This document shows, one piece after another, positions 63,776 through 64,000 of a stretch of DNA of 64,000 nucleotides. Where the stretch lies: NCBI GenBank assembly GCA_002633025.1, contig NMRB01002706.1, positions 1 to 64,000 on the forward strand. The letters are read 5' to 3'. Each line of letters starts with the position of its first letter. Within the stretch, counting starts at the first letter, position 1. Source of the stretch: Notospermus geniculatus. Taxonomy: Eukaryota > Nemertea > Pilidiophora > Heteronemertea > Lineidae. Both the position numbers and the translations under genes were made by a program. A model generated the notes under the pieces. It was not told the origin of the DNA. It did not search any database and saw only the letters and a program-made list of their open reading frames with translations.

Positions 63776-64000
63776 CCGACCTGCACGCATGCGCATTGAT
63801 TTGATTTTTCTTCATCCATGACCGCACTCGCAGTGGAGAGTTCCACAAGGGTAATTTGAAGTCGGAACGTGACCAGATTAACATGCGTGTGTGTGTGTGG
63901 GGGGGGGGTCTCGGGAGAGACTAAACGTGTTCGTCTTTTGTAGCCTCAGGTAATTTTGAGATGATCGCTTACATCAGCATTATGTTTATGATATTTACCT

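Overview
This window is nuclear DNA from an animal. All the host genes are split by GT-AG introns, and coding exons make up only a small part of the sequence. Introns and intergenic DNA are filled with short inverted-repeat transposons, tRNA-derived SINEs and satellites. Frequent TACATGTA and TAGGCCTA motifs, together with the gene set, suggest a marine invertebrate, perhaps a deuterostome (echinoderm, hemichordate or lancelet). That placement is an inference; nothing in the sequence fixes the species. Two long N runs (34698-35006, 45160-45668) and scattered single Ns mark assembly joins.

Host genes, left to right: (1) a 5-exon + strand gene (203-4917) for a 242-residue type II membrane protein with a short-chain collagen C4-like domain and a furin-type site; (2) minus-strand candidate exons of unknown identity (5748-8639); (3) VPS25 of ESCRT-II on the minus strand (9847-13388, 5 exons); (4) UBE2F, the NEDD8 E2, on the plus strand (14443-16668, 6 coding exons), head to head with VPS25; (5) an MPP2/PALS2-type MAGUK (L27-PDZ-SH3-GUK) on the minus strand (24021-41436, 11 coding exons, about 596 residues); (6) a 3-exon + strand gene (47576-49714) for a small secreted precursor: signal peptide, acidic propeptide, KR site, then a very basic Arg/Ser-rich peptide; (7) the 3' exon of a LicD/fukutin-related membrane enzyme on the minus strand (62272-63509), whose first exon lies outside the window.

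From 50593 to 62175 lies a young BEL/Pao LTR retrotransposon on the minus strand with an uninterrupted 1819-codon ORF and 299-bp LTRs that appear to differ at a single base. Between its right LTR and the start of gag sits a 3.75-kb LINE-type module (ORF1 plus an APE endonuclease and the start of the RT) in the same orientation. This is a true chimeric element, a nested insertion with loss, or an assembly chimera.

The remaining DNA is mostly MITE-like palindromes of many families, often nested (several flanked by TTAA, one by a 9-bp target duplication), a seven-copy family of about 0.27 kb, two copies of a tRNA-derived SINE, a 140-bp higher-order satellite rich in GAATTC (32.1-33.2 kb), and several minisatellites.

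The host genes do not form a pathway; they are ordinary eukaryotic neighbours. The most novel-looking items are the secreted Arg/Ser-rich peptide gene and the BEL plus LINE composite.
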